Positions 22,397 to 33,227 of a stretch of 64,000 nucleotides of DNA are shown piece after piece. A program made the position numbers and the translations under genes. The stretch is from the NCBI RefSeq assembly GCF_032362555.1, contig NC_083528.1:5146001-5210000 (forward strand), given 5' to 3'. Origin of the DNA: Amyelois transitella. Taxonomy: Eukaryota; Arthropoda; Insecta; Lepidoptera; Pyralidae. The notes beneath the pieces were generated by a model, which did no database searches, had not been told where the DNA came from, and worked only from the letters and a program-made list of their open reading frames with translations. Position 1 is the first letter of the stretch. Every line of letters starts with the position of its first letter.

Positions 22397-22603
22397 ACTA
22401 GAGGCCGCCCGCGACTTCGTCCGCATGGAAACCCTATCAATCCCGCGGGAACTCTGGGATAAAAAGTAGCCTATGTGTTATTCTGGGTCTTCAGCTACCT
22501 GCATACCAAATTTCATGGTAATCGGTTCAGTAGTTTTTGCGTGAAAGAGTAACAAACATCCATACATCCATACAAACTTTCGCCTTTATAATAGTAGTAG
22601 GAT
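22397..22603 (+). mobile_element. Family F non-LTR 3' terminus (RTE-like), copy 1
   Basis: actagaggccgcccgcgact, tcgtccgcatggaaacccta, ttcatggtaatcggttcagt, acaaactttcgcctttataa and agtagtaggat. The pattern is that of widespread lepidopteran non-LTR or nonautonomous derivatives. It is the same length as the copy at 38552-38758 and differs from it at about one position, which implies recent mobility. Confidence 0.7.
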
Positions 22604-22664
22604 ATGTATAAAACTGAAAATAGCGTGGCATAACTGTTGAGATGTACCTATTAACTATGTTTTA

Positions 22665-22917
22665 GACGGCCTCTGTGGCGCAGCGTTACCTAGTACGCTT
22701 GTCTGTGACACCGGAGGTTTGGGTTCGCGGTCAGGGTATGATGAGAAAAGAGGTTTTTCTGATTGGCCTGAGTCTTGGATGTTTATCTAAGTATATAAGT
22801 ATTTATTATAAAATATAGTACCGTTGAGTTAGTATCTCGTAACACAAGTCTCGAACTTTCTTCAAGGCTAACTCAATCTGTGTAATTTGACCCGTATACT
22901 TATATATAAAAAAAAAG
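22665..22917 (+). repeat. Family B SINE with damaged promoter boxes
   Basis: tggcgcagcgttacctagta (altered A box region) and ggtttgggttcgcggtcagg (deleted B box), but the body and 3' segment are intact, ending in tatatataaaaaaaaaagc. Pol III transcription of this copy is unlikely. Confidence 0.8.
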
Positions 22918-22959
22918 CTATGCCAAAAGTCCGAGACGGTCCACGTATAACCACAAACC

Positions 22960-23240
22960 TGGATTAGGTATAGTCAGGTTTTTACATGAAGTGACTTCCC
23001 TCTGATCTCCGCAATCGTTTCAAAGTACGACAACTTCGTCACACTTGCTTGAAGTGATTTATGAATGTTGACGAAGCTAGTCATATCTCTTTTTCCTCCT
23101 GGCTTTAGTCCCAGTTGCATCCTCATCACTCTGGAGAGGAGCCTGGGGTATGCCTTTGACCATGGTTGGAAGCTAGATATGTAAGAAGATCGTAGGGAAG
23201 AAAGGTGAGGAGTCCGCCTACCCCTCAGAGAAAACATTGG
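22960..23240 (-). repeat. Family C SINE 3' part, antisense
   Basis: ggtttttacatgaagtgact, ctggctttagtcccagttgc, atcctcatcactctggagag and ggtatgcctttgaccatgg. It matches the 3' half of the full-length copy at 59300-59672. Confidence 0.6.
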
Positions 23241-23447
23241 GTTTTATATGTTTATATATATGTTACAACGTCCTACACACAGAAATCTGAATACAATAAT
23301 TCAGCATTACGGCAAAGTGACTCACGATTATGTGTGCCTATTCTGAATAACTGTATGTAATTGACTGTATTGTTTGTTTTGCCGTATGTAGGTACTGATA
23401 GGTAATTCACTGTGATGATGGATATATTATTATTTCTTTTACTGTTA

Positions 23448-23704
23448 GTGCCGTGTGGTTCCCGGCACTAATAGAAAAAAGAATAGGACTACTCCATCTC
23501 TTTCCCACGGATGTCGTAAAAGGCGACTTAGGGATTGGCTTATAATATTGGGGTTCTTCTTTTAGGCGATGGGCTAGCAACCTGTCACTGTTTGAATATC
23601 TCACTATCATTAAGCCAAACAGCTGAACGTGGCCTTTCAGTCATTCCAAGACTGTTAGCTCTGTCTACCCGCAAGGGATAAAGACGTGATGATATGTATG
23701 TATG
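23448..23704 (+). repeat. Full-length family A repeat
   Basis: gtgccgtgtggttcccggcac at the start and atatgtatgtatgtgtg at the end. There is one deleted base in taccccgcaaggg. Confidence 0.88.
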
Positions 23705-23735
23705 TGTGTTTTACTGTTATCACACTACCGTACAT

Positions 23736-23850
23736 CCATCTCAGTTTGGTCCTAAGGTTCGACTCTTTCGCTCACAGAGAAAGCCTTATGAGACTAAGTC
23801 AACCTATTTAGGTACATTTAACGTGCATAAAGTTTGAATAAATAAATATA
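23736..23850 (+). mobile_element. Non-LTR 3' end, same module as at 11836-11940
   Basis: catccatctcagtttggtcc, taaggttcgactctttcgct and acgtgcataaagtttgaata, followed by aataaata. Confidence 0.5.
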
Positions 23851-23861
23851 TATTCTATCTG

Positions 23862-23925
23862 GTGCCGTGTGGTTCTCGGCACTATCGAATAGAACCACTA
23901 TATCTCTTTGCCATAGATGTAGCAA
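23862..23925 (+). repeat. Family A 5' fragment
   Basis: ggtgccgtgtggttctcggcac, then gaaccactatatctctttgc. The rest is lost. Confidence 0.7.
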
Positions 23926-24016
23926 GGAGAAGGAATGAGAAGATATGGCATATGTTTTATTTATATTACTGAAATATGACTGAGACTAAATAAATAAATA
24001 AGAATAATAAATATTT

Positions 24017-24064
24017 GCAACATCCGAAAGGGTAAATATGAAGATTTACCCTTTCGGATGTTGC
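24017..24064. repeat. Perfect 21-bp foldback hairpin
   Basis: Arms 24017-24037 and 24044-24064 are exact inverted complements (gcaacatccgaaagggtaaa at the left) around the 6-nt loop atgaag. Confidence 0.85.
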
Positions 24065-24148
24065 ACATAATGCTGTTATACATAATATTTAAGACCTTGT
24101 TGTACTCATATTATGCAAATAAAAGTTTGAATTTGAATTTGACTTGAT
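24065..24148 (+). mobile_element. Non-LTR 3' terminal tail
   Basis: gaccttgttgtactcatatt, then gcaaataaaagtttgaattt followed by gaatttgact, a repetitive TTTGAA tail. It begins immediately after the 21-bp hairpin. Confidence 0.45.
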
Positions 24149-24188
24149 CATGATTTTTGGTGGTTTTTCAACTCCGAAATTTCCGATC

Positions 24189-24229
24189 CATTGTAACTTC
24201 TCTTGAGAGGTTCAAGAGAAGTTACAATG
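24189..24229. repeat. Perfect 18-bp foldback hairpin
   Basis: Arms 24189-24206 and 24212-24229 (cattgtaacttctcttga and its inverse) around the 5-nt loop gaggt. It lies 125 bp from the 21-bp hairpin. Confidence 0.85.
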
Positions 24230-24284
24230 AATGAACCGCAATCATTACAATTATAAAATGAATATAATTATCGCACACATATAA

Positions 24285-24415
24285 ATCAATATTTGAATCT
24301 CGGTTCTATCATTAAGCCAAATAGCTGAACGTGGCCATTCAGTCTTCTCAAGACTGTTGGCTCTGTCTACCCCGCAAGGGATATAGACGTGACCATATGT
24401 ATGTATGTATGTATA
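24285..24415 (+). repeat. Family A 3' half
   Basis: gaatctcggttctatcatta, agctgaacgtggccattcag and taccccgcaagggatatag, with a perfect (TATG)n tail. Confidence 0.85.
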
Positions 24416-24474
24416 TAAATCAAACATTTATCAGACAGACCTTGGAATACCTATATTGTATAATCTGTGTAATG

Positions 24475-24550
24475 TCACGGACGCCCGCGGCCATTTGCAA
24501 CGGCGGTTAGCACGATTCGCTGCGCGCGCGCACTTTCTTATTACCTCCGC
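24475..24550. promoter_or_regulatory. Small GC-rich island
   Basis: cacggacgcccgcggccatt, tgcaacggcggttagcacga and ttcgctgcgcgcgcgcactt, against strongly AT-rich flanks. Function is not known. Confidence 0.2.
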
Positions 24551-24723
24551 TTGTGCTGGGAAGAAATTGTTGTAGTTAATATTTTATTGAAATATTAATT
24601 CAGAAATGATTTTTCTCTAGAATTTGAATTTGTAAATATGACTGACAGATTTATAAAAATTATCAAAGCTGCATCGCTGAAAGAGACACACACATAAAAT
24701 TTTTAAAGACAAAGTTATTCTAT

Positions 24724-24972
24724 GTGCCATGTAATTCCTGGCACCAATAAAAAAAAATTATGTGACCACTGCATCTCTTTCCCATGAATGTTGTAAAAGG
24801 CGACTAAGGGCTTATAAACTTGGGATTCTTCTTTAAGGCGATGGGCTTGCAACCTGTTACTGTTTGAATTTAAATTCTATCATTTAACTAAACAGCTGAA
24901 CGTGGCCTTTCAGACTTTTCATGACTGTAGGCTCTGTCTACCCCGAAAGACCTGATTAAATGTATATATGTA
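24724..24972 (+). repeat. Near full-length family A repeat
   Basis: gtgccatgtaattcctggca through ctgtctaccccgaaagac, with a decayed tail. Confidence 0.85.
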
Positions 24973-26729
24973 AGTACATTCTACGTGTGCAGTACGTAGT
25001 ACCTATATAAAGATGTTCTTTATTTTCCATTATATTATGTATTATTATAAGTTTGTAACTTCATTATATCGGCATATCGGATATACAAAGTGTTGCTATA
25101 ATCTCATCTCATTTAAATTATCTGCCTTTAATTCAATAAAAAGTAACCATTGGTACAAAAAAGTACAGTCGGCAGCAGATAAACAGAGCATCCTATCTGC
25201 ATAATCCAATGCCATAATCCGGTTTAGGTATTAGCACTCTGTACTGTACATAAACAGCATCTCTCTGCGGTCTCCTCACTTAATGTGATTCATCTACAGG
25301 TGCCCTAAAAACCAATGACTAACTGACTTGACTCCTACGATGACTTACCAGTGGTCATTTACCCAAAAAGAGTAGGTAATTCGTCATAACATTCAATAAT
25401 GACAAATAAAACGACATAATAAATAATTGACCGCCCGACGTAACTGCCGATAAGAAGCTATACGTGACTTTGAGATAATTTCTAGACGGAATCAGAAAGC
25501 GCGGCAAAACTTACACCAGTCGTGTCACCTTACCACGTCACCATTTCTTCCTATTAAATACTCAGCACTGCTATACATCGATGCTTTAACACAAACAAAT
25601 GTTAAACTCAATTCAAATAAAGAAGCAATGAATGTTCCGTCAAAAGAAAGTTACAATAAGGTTATCTACATAACAACTTGCAGCGAAAATGTTGTTGAGT
25701 CAATGTAGGTCACTGCCGCGCGTATAACGGCCTGCGCTCGATGTCCGCCCGCGTAACGTTACGTGTGGGAAATTATTTGAATTTGGAACGCCACTTTTTT
25801 TTCACTTCTTTTATCAAGCTGCCAGTGCCATTGTTCTTTTACATTTATTGTGCTGCGGTCTAGTTTAGCGGTGATTACATTGATGATGCTAAAAGTTTAC
25901 CGTTAACCGGACTTGTTTGAATTACGAACGCCCTGTTTGTTAACTTTTTTTATGTAGTAACTACTAAACACAGTTTGCGCGTATAATTTTGCTTTGTTAA
26001 CCGTTTTACAAATACAATAAAACTGTAAACATTATTATGATGAGTATAATTAGTCATTAGTAAACCCGGATAGGACTGAAGCCTTCACTCGGAGGGACTA
26101 GTCTGTCCTCAACCTTAGTGCTTGAATCTATCATCACTAAGTTTCCTCTCATCGTACCTAGAAGAATATGCTAGAAAGCAAGCCATTGGAAAAAGTTTTG
26201 ATAGGATTCTAACCTGTGTTTTATAACCATTTCTCCTCTTAGTCATTAATCTAATGAAAATACCAAATTCGTATTTATTGCAGTTTAACGGTAATCCTCT
26301 CAAAGCTGACTTTCCCTGGTTTCAGATCTCTATTATCAATGTTAGGTCGTCGACTAACACTTTTTGATACTTAGGTTTGAATTTTTCTTAATATCAATTT
26401 GACTATATAGTATAAGTCGATTTTGAAGTAACCTTGTTTAATAAATATTTATCTGATCTGAGGCTAGGTCTGGTCAGGTCAAGATGAGAAAGGTCAGGTC
26501 AAAATTTTGCGATGTACGATGGGTGCAAAAGTGAACACGCACAAATAAGATAGTTAGTGTTTTTTTTTTCTAAATTTTACTACGATTACAAATTAATTGC
26601 TACTTAAGTTGACAACTGTACCCCGACAATCATTTAGTCTACGGACGGTTCCTTAACATAATTTTTAGCTCTCGCGCGATTGAAAGACAGAAAATTTCAT
26701 CTTTGAATGATTACATATATACATTTATT
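24973..26729. other. Gene-free stretch with a CpG-rich patch
   Basis: No exon supported. 25680-25775 is GC-rich (ctgccgcgcgtataacggcc, gtccgcccgcgtaacgttac) and may be regulatory. The remainder is AT-rich without recognised repeats. Confidence 0.4.
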
Positions 26730-26905
26730 TACATATAATCACATCTTTGTCCCTAGCGGAGTAGACAGAGCCAGCAGTCTTGAAAAGACTGAAAGAATAC
26801 GATCAACAGTTTGGCTAAATGATAAAATTCAGATTCAAACAGTGACAGGTTGCCTGCCCCTCGTCTAAAAGAAAAATCCCAAGTTTATAAGCCTATAGCT
26901 GTGCC
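26730..26905 (-). repeat. Family A repeat, antisense, lacking the 5' end
   Basis: catataatcacatctttgtc, cagcagtcttgaaaagactg, acagtgacaggttgcctgcc and aatcccaagtttataagcct. Confidence 0.75.
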
Positions 26906-27294
26906 AAATATTCGTTATTCGTTACACACATGCAAAAACACAAAACTTTTCTTTCATCGACAAAAATTCTATTTTGTCGACGAATCGTTCATAATAAAAG
27001 CTTGTTTCTATTTTTTCTCTAATTGAATTCGGAAAATTAATATAATATGATTTTACAGAAATAAGTATTATATCAAGATGCACTGCTACTGTATATAAAA
27101 TTACAACCTGCTATGCGCTAACTGCACTTAGTACAGCTTTCACTAAACCCTTGAGCTTTTAATATTTGTTATCATCTAGACCTCATCTAGCTGATTTGGA
27201 TTATGTGTTCTTGTTATCATCAGGTTTTTAAATCTTAGGGAAAGCTACCTTGAGGGGATTTTTCTAAAGTGGAAATTTCTAGAATTTACTCCTT

Positions 27295-27425
27295 AGTGTC
27301 ATGCGGTTCCTTGCACTAAAATAGGACCACATATCTTCCCCATAAATATCGCTAAAGGAGATAAAGAAAATGCTAATAATATTAGGATACTTTTTGTAGG
27401 CGATGGGCCAGCAACCTTTAAATAA
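27295..27425 (+). repeat. Family A 5' part, decayed
   Basis: agtgtcatgcggttccttgc, gaccacatatcttccccata and ttgtaggcgatgggccagca. Confidence 0.55.
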
Positions 27426-27599
27426 TTAAATAAATTACTTTAAATTATAATATGCGAAGGCTAGTATGTAGGTTTAATAGTTATTTATTATGTAAATATA
27501 AAAAGAAAAAGAAAACAAAATACATAAATTTTAACAATCGAGTGGGCCGCCAACTCCAAATTGTTCAACTTCAACTCTGTACAATCAATTAAAAAAAAA

Positions 27600-27785
27600 A
27601 CACTGTCATGTCGGGTCAATAGCGCGGAACACTTTTCGGTGGAAAAAAGTACAATTTCCGCGCGGTAAAGGAAATTTTCCGGTCATGTAATGTTACAGGG
27701 CGGGTTTCCGCGCGCGTAACGGCGCCATTGGCATTGCATGCGTATACGCAACACTCACACGCGCGCAGTGTCAATCGATGGTTTT
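27600..27785. promoter_or_regulatory. GC-rich island
   Basis: ttccgcgcggtaaaggaaat, cagggcgggtttccgcgcgc, gtaacggcgccattggcatt and gcatgcgtatacgcaacact. Repeat-free. A decayed family A 3' end (ggctctgtctaccccataag) begins at 27842. Confidence 0.25.
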
Positions 27786-28507
27786 CAGTATAAATACTTA
27801 TTAGGATTGGAGATTTGTATTTTTATTAGTTTTTATTATATAGATTGTTGGCTCTGTCTACCCCATAAGGAATAAAGACATGATTATAAGTACGTATCTA
27901 TAATGTTATGCTTTAATTTGGTAATATTTTGCAGAAATAAAAATATTGTTAAATAAAATAGTATGTTATTTAAGAAGAAGGTATAGGTAAGTTTTGTAAG
28001 CATTATTAGTTATTATTAATAAGTTTATAATTAATAAAATAAGTACACAATTATTTACTAGTAATATTTAAAAAAAAAATACACAGCCACAGCCATCAAA
28101 TAGCCAGTCGCGAAAGTATGACGGCCCCCTCTCAAACGAGCACACAGACACAAATTACTGTACATATGTAGGTGCGCACGCACACAGCTGTATTTTCTAT
28201 GCGCACGCACAGTAATATTCCGTGTAAACATTCACTTCGTCTGTGTGGGTAAAGAAAGGTGTTTAACTAGGTGAAATGGGATCAGTGAGCTAGTCTGCGA
28301 CCGAATTTAATACAACCAATTATATTAATACCGATAATACCGGTATCTCATTAAAGCATTAACAATTTATGAATAATAGCATCTTGATGATTTGATTTGA
28401 AATTAATTAAATTACTCTTGTATATTGCAAAGTTGTAACTGTTCTGTTCTGTCTTGGTTAATTAAGCTTACTTACTCATATAAATAAATATATTAATTAA
28501 TTCATTC

Positions 28508-28690
28508 ATATAATCACGTGCGGGATAGACAAAGTCAGCAAGTCTTGAAATACTGGCCACATTCAGCTGTTTGGCTTCATGATAGAATTAAGAATCAAAT
28601 AGTGACAAGTTGCTAGCCCATCGCCTAAAAGAAGAACCCTAAGTTTATAAGCCTATCTCTTAGTCGCGTTTTACGACATCCATGGGAGAG
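28508..28690 (-). repeat. Family A repeat, antisense, lacking the 5' end
   Basis: tcacgtgcgggatagacaaa, agctgtttggcttcatgata and tcgcgttttacgacatccat, ending in gggagaga. Confidence 0.8.
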
Positions 28691-29136
28691 ATGGAGAGGC
28701 ACTCCGGGATTCTCTCTAGAAGAGTCATTCATTCATACAATTGATACAATTTGAATCACTTCTAAAATAAAAACTAATTCAAAACAATTAAAACAAACTA
28801 ATTTGCACAGTCTCACTTGTTTACTGGCCGTGAGCCCTTTCACTAAGAGAAACTATGGTAAAGTAAGCCGCCCTTTTGTACAGGGCATACTCGAACATTC
28901 TAGCAAGTTTCCAGTGATATCACATTCAAATTCAAAAATTTTATTCATTATTATGGGACACTTCATATCTCTTAACAATTGTCACATCTTTTGGTGTCAC
29001 AGCATTGGTTGACGTCAAATAAAATAATTTAAACTAAGTTTACTGCCGCTGCACTGCAGCATTTTCTTCGCAAAATATGAATATAATTTTACCTACTAAG
29101 TAAACTTTACCATAAAGATTATACAAATCCGTTATA

Positions 29137-29174
29137 ATAATAGCCTTTTAAGAAATCTTAAAAGGCTTATTATT
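29137..29174. repeat. Foldback hairpin, about 18-bp arms with one bulge
   Basis: taatagccttttaagaaatc followed by ttaaaaggcttattatt folds with a 2-nt loop and one bulged base. Confidence 0.6.
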
Positions 29175-30159
29175 CTTATTTGACGCGATAGCAATCTGAA
29201 TCCCATATATATATCCAACAATTAAAACGTGTTTTTCAGGCTTTTCGAGATTGTAAGCTCGGTCTATCTCGTATCGGGATAAATGCATAATATATGTATA
29301 TATATATGCGCTAGGTATAGATTTAGATAGGACCTCTCCGTTTTAAAACCATTGTTGCATCTTTCTAAAATTTTCATCATGACAGGTGAATGACATCTGC
29401 TGAAAACAGAATGAGTATCGAATCTTAAAAAAAATACGGTCCTCTCAAGTACCTCCTCCTTTTTTGAAGTTGGTGTTAAAGAAGATTTGCGAATTATCCT
29501 TGAAAAATTTGTTAAGAATCTTTTGATTTTTAAGAACACACAATCAAAGTTTTCTTTCTCTAAATGTTTCGGTTCTAAAAGAAATGAGAGAACGTTCAGG
29601 CATTAAAAATAGTTTACATAAAATGTTGCCTAAAATGGTTAATTCAGATAATAAAGGAAAAAACTGGAAATCTATGTATCTCAGATCTTTCTTTACGTCA
29701 ATGAGTTACAAAAAAACAAACTGACGCATAACCGCCGGCGCCTGCGCACCGACTAAGTAAACACAAACTTACATAAACGTGACCCAGAACTTGAGAGAAA
29801 GGTCTAGACCGGCCCCCTTCCACCGACTGGCTGCAGCAGACCTTAGAGACATTTGCATCTCAATTTTATGACTCTGCGCCAGATCTAGTATATACGTAGG
29901 GATGATAATACCGCATCAATTTATTCCAAGACTTCTCTTTTTGTAGTCGATACGCAAGACAGAGAGAGAGCGTTGGTGTTCGAACGGTTAAGGTACCCTG
30001 AACAGGTCTGGTGGGTCAGTTACAATACAAACATCAGATTTTCAAATATTCGTTCAAGGCGTGTATTGTCTTCGCCTCGCGTCGTCGCCTTCTTCTCAGT
30101 CAAATCGATAATCAATTTTTTTATTAATCTGTCAGTTATGTTCGTCTAAATGTAAAGTC

Positions 30160-30335
30160 AGCGAAACAGCGATAGTTTTCCGCACGATAAAAACGGCGTC
30201 GCGCGGGCCTGGCTACGGCAACAGCTCTATATTTATAAGAAAGCGGCCCTAAGGCAGCTTTCGTTCACGGCCTGTTTACGCCAGCACGCGACGCCATCAT
30301 GACGACCTACAGCTAGTTACGACGCTAGATCCTGT
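30160..30335 (+). promoter_or_regulatory. Candidate TATA-type promoter in a GC-rich island
   Basis: aaaaacggcgtcgcgcgggc, then tatatttataagaaagcgg near 30230, a TATA-like element with GC-rich DNA on both sides. About 30 bp further comes ggcagctttcgttcacggcc. Downstream, a five-codon frame starts at atgacgacctacagc. A promoter for the TASK gene about 6 kb to the right is possible but unproven, and the Harbinger element lies between. Confidence 0.3.
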
Positions 30336-30359
30336 CCCAGTATCAGGATGGACAGATGT

Positions 30360-30465
30360 CTAAGATAATCGCGTCTATATCCCTTGAGGGGAAGATAGAG
30401 CCAACAGTCTTGAGACTAAAAGGCCACGTTCATATTATTGTAATGATGGAATTGAAAGTGACAAG
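30360..30465 (-). repeat. Family A fragment, antisense
   Basis: cgcgtctatatcccttgagg, agccaacagtcttgagacta and gtaatgatggaattg. A 3' fragment of family B follows near 30605-30655 (gagactaactcaatctgtat). Confidence 0.6.
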
Positions 30466-31779
30466 ATAGATAGATGTATATAAAATCTGCGTAGGTACGA
30501 ATATCTGTAGGTACATAAACACGTAAAACGTACTCACATAAATGCTCAAATATCTTTAATACTATTATTTTATGGTCATATTGCAAAAAGACAGTGTTCT
30601 GTTATTTTACTTAGTTCGAGACTAACTCAATCTGTATAATCTATCCCGTAGATTTAATATTATAAAAAAGGAAGTTTGTAACTTTAATTGTTTGTTTGCA
30701 AGGTCCAATCTTCGAAAATACTGAACTTATCATAAAAAGTCTTTCACCGGTATAACAAATTACATTATCTGCGGATGTTATAGACTGTAAATGTAATACC
30801 TACTTACCATAGGCGAAGCAGAGGCGGGCCTATGATTTTTCTCATGATCCTGAAAACCTTATAAAACTTTTATTTCTTTTAAAATAATTTGAATGAAACG
30901 TTTATTTTTTTGATGATAGTTGTTTATTTTATTTTGCATCCACCTTGGGTGTCAAGCCCCCCAAAGTAATTATTTCGCGACAGTGCCATCTACCCACGTC
31001 TGCCAACATTATTTTGCAAGCCGCAGTTGCGTTGCGAAGCTTTCGCAACTTTAGTTATTTTTTGTCACCGCGTAGGAAATCATTATTTAAAACAAAAATT
31101 CGTACATAAATGTTCATAATACTTCTAAAAACAATGTTTATGTTATTTACAAATGTATACAGTACATACAACATACAAAAAGCTTTTTACAATTATTTCG
31201 TATGGTAACTCTGGCTGTCTGACCTTTTTTAATTAGGACCACCCTGAACAGGGGGCTTACCATAAACTTTAAGAAAACCATGATAGTTTTCGCCCGTTTT
31301 GTTTCAAGCTTAAAATAATGTTGTTCCAAATCATACCATGAACTTTTAAAACAAGATTGTTTTATTCCTGCTTAGTGTTGTGAAAGAACGAAGGATTTAT
31401 CTATTCCCTGGCGATTGTGAAAGCGAGACACAAGATGTGTTTCGTATAGCTGCGTCACTTTTACGCAGTGTTCCAATTGACTCTCATGGAGCTCTCATGA
31501 CGACAATACGAAATTTTAATTTCATAATCTCATTTATAAAATATGTGTTTTAAAAGTTAATAAGTGTATGAAAGGTGAATAAAGTATTAAAGTATTAAAT
31601 CTTAATCATTAAAACAAAATATGGCTTTTGAATTACGTTTCCAAGTGAAATTGTGTACCATACTACAGGCATCATTCGGAACATTTTTTGACGTCACAAC
31701 AAAACAGTCGGCGCGGCCACTCAAAAAGTCTCTGTGCTTATTCGAAGTAAAGAAAATAATTTGTATTTTTATTAAAACT

Positions 31780-32972
31780 ATGTCTAATTCCAAGTAAGTT
31801 TACTCAATTATTGGTGTGTATAATACGGACATAACGTGTGTTGTGAAACTATTTTATTTCTTGCAAATTCATATCATATAAGTATTTTGTTTCGTTAAAA
31901 ATTTCTCGTAGTAATAACAAGTCAGCTATGTTAAGTGGTATAAGTTTGAAGTGGGTTTTTTTTGCAGCGTTAGGAATCGTCGCGTTTCTATGAGGCAGCT
32001 TGAACTTTTGTGGGAATTCTTAAATTCTAATAAAGACATTGCGACTGGTTTTAACCGCTCCTTACAGGCGAAAGAATATTCGGCTAGGAAATGGCAAGAA
32101 ATCGCCGAAATTCTAAACGCACAAGGAGATGGTGCACTCAAAGATGGAAAAATGTGGTCAAAGGTAACTAAATAAAAATATATAAGGAGGTATATCTAAA
32201 CATATGTGTCAGTCAATGCATTACTTGGAGACTACTTATCATAACTTATTACATATTTCTTCTAGTACTGGGTGGATTACAAGGCAAAATTAAAAAAAAG
32301 GAATGCCGCTCTACATTCATCCAGACGGCGAACCGGAGGAGGATCAGCTAATGAGCCACCTTTGTCCCAAATAGAGGATAAATTTTTATCCATACTAGGA
32401 GTAGATTTTGGTCAAGGTATGGCTGGAATCAGAGTGGATCCATTAACAGAGGTAAATAATTGAAGTCATGTCAAAAATGAATGTGTATATATAATTTTTA
32501 TAATTGTTACTATTTTGTGTACTTTTAGGCACATACTGCAGTAACATCTGAACCTACATCACAGTCCATTTTGACAAGGGAAGGTATGGAAGAACCTTCA
32601 CTTGTACAACTCGAGGTGTTTGATGATGGTGCAGGACCTTCGCATGAAGTGGATAGGCATATGGACACTGAGCAAGCCATATTGGAGGATCCCTTTCCTG
32701 CGGTAGTTGAGGGGGAGAGAGCAGAGAGAGAAGAGCCAGAATTATTGGCACCATCTCCCCAGCCTAGTGGACGCCGCAGCCGCAGCCGCAGCCGCAGCCG
32801 CCATGTTTTATCTCGGGAGGACGCTAGGCGTCTTCTCGTGCAGTCGGCCCAAGAAAAAACAGAGGCCAGTGTGCGTAGCAGTAATGCCATGGAGGGTGTG
32901 CAGCGAAACCTGGCACTTATTGCCAATAGTCTAAAAACGATACAAGATGATATACGGGATATAAAAAGGTAA
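31780..32972 (+). CDS. Harbinger Myb/SANT-like DNA-binding protein
   Basis: Predicted exons are 31780-31793, 31968-32163, 32266-32451 and 32529-32972, all with GT-AG introns and consistent phase, giving 279 residues. Residues about 10-95 form a Myb/SANT-like domain of the zeste-related type (RQLELLWEFLNSN, then ARKWQEIAEILNAQG, then KMWSKYWVDYKAKLKKR). After an acidic linker comes a short RSRSRSRSR tract (cgcagc codon repeat near 32771-32805) and a helical C-terminus (ANSLKTIQDDIRDIKR). In known Harbinger elements the Myb-like partner binds near the ends and helps bring the transposase into the nucleus; that role is inferred here. Exon 1 is only 14 nt (MSNS plus two bases). If it is wrong, the start would be the Met at the RQLELLW segment. 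The gene lies convergent with the transposase inside the same TIRs. Confidence 0.85.
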
Positions 32973-33227
32973 TGACAACATACTTTTCATCAAAAAATAC
33001 TTTATTTTAAAGGACTAATATACATATTATAAAATTAATATTAGCTATTAGTGTTATTCTGAAATGAAATCTAAATTAAAAAAAAATTATAACTTAATTT
33101 CCGTAAACTTGATTTTAGTAAGTAAAAATCCAAATACCTATGTATTACTGAGAAAATAAATAAAATAATAAGCACTAAAATTTTGTATGTGATTAAAAGT
33201 ACTACATTATTATTTTCAGCATAATGT

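Noticed and set aside
31249-31262. Harbinger end starting at the fifth G (31251) with ACA/AGG flanks
   Set aside because: Shifting by one base gives matching CAG flanks on both sides, so the first G belongs to the target duplication.
32525-32926. Minus-strand 133-residue open frame
   Set aside because: Exact antisense shadow of the last exon of the Harbinger Myb-like gene.
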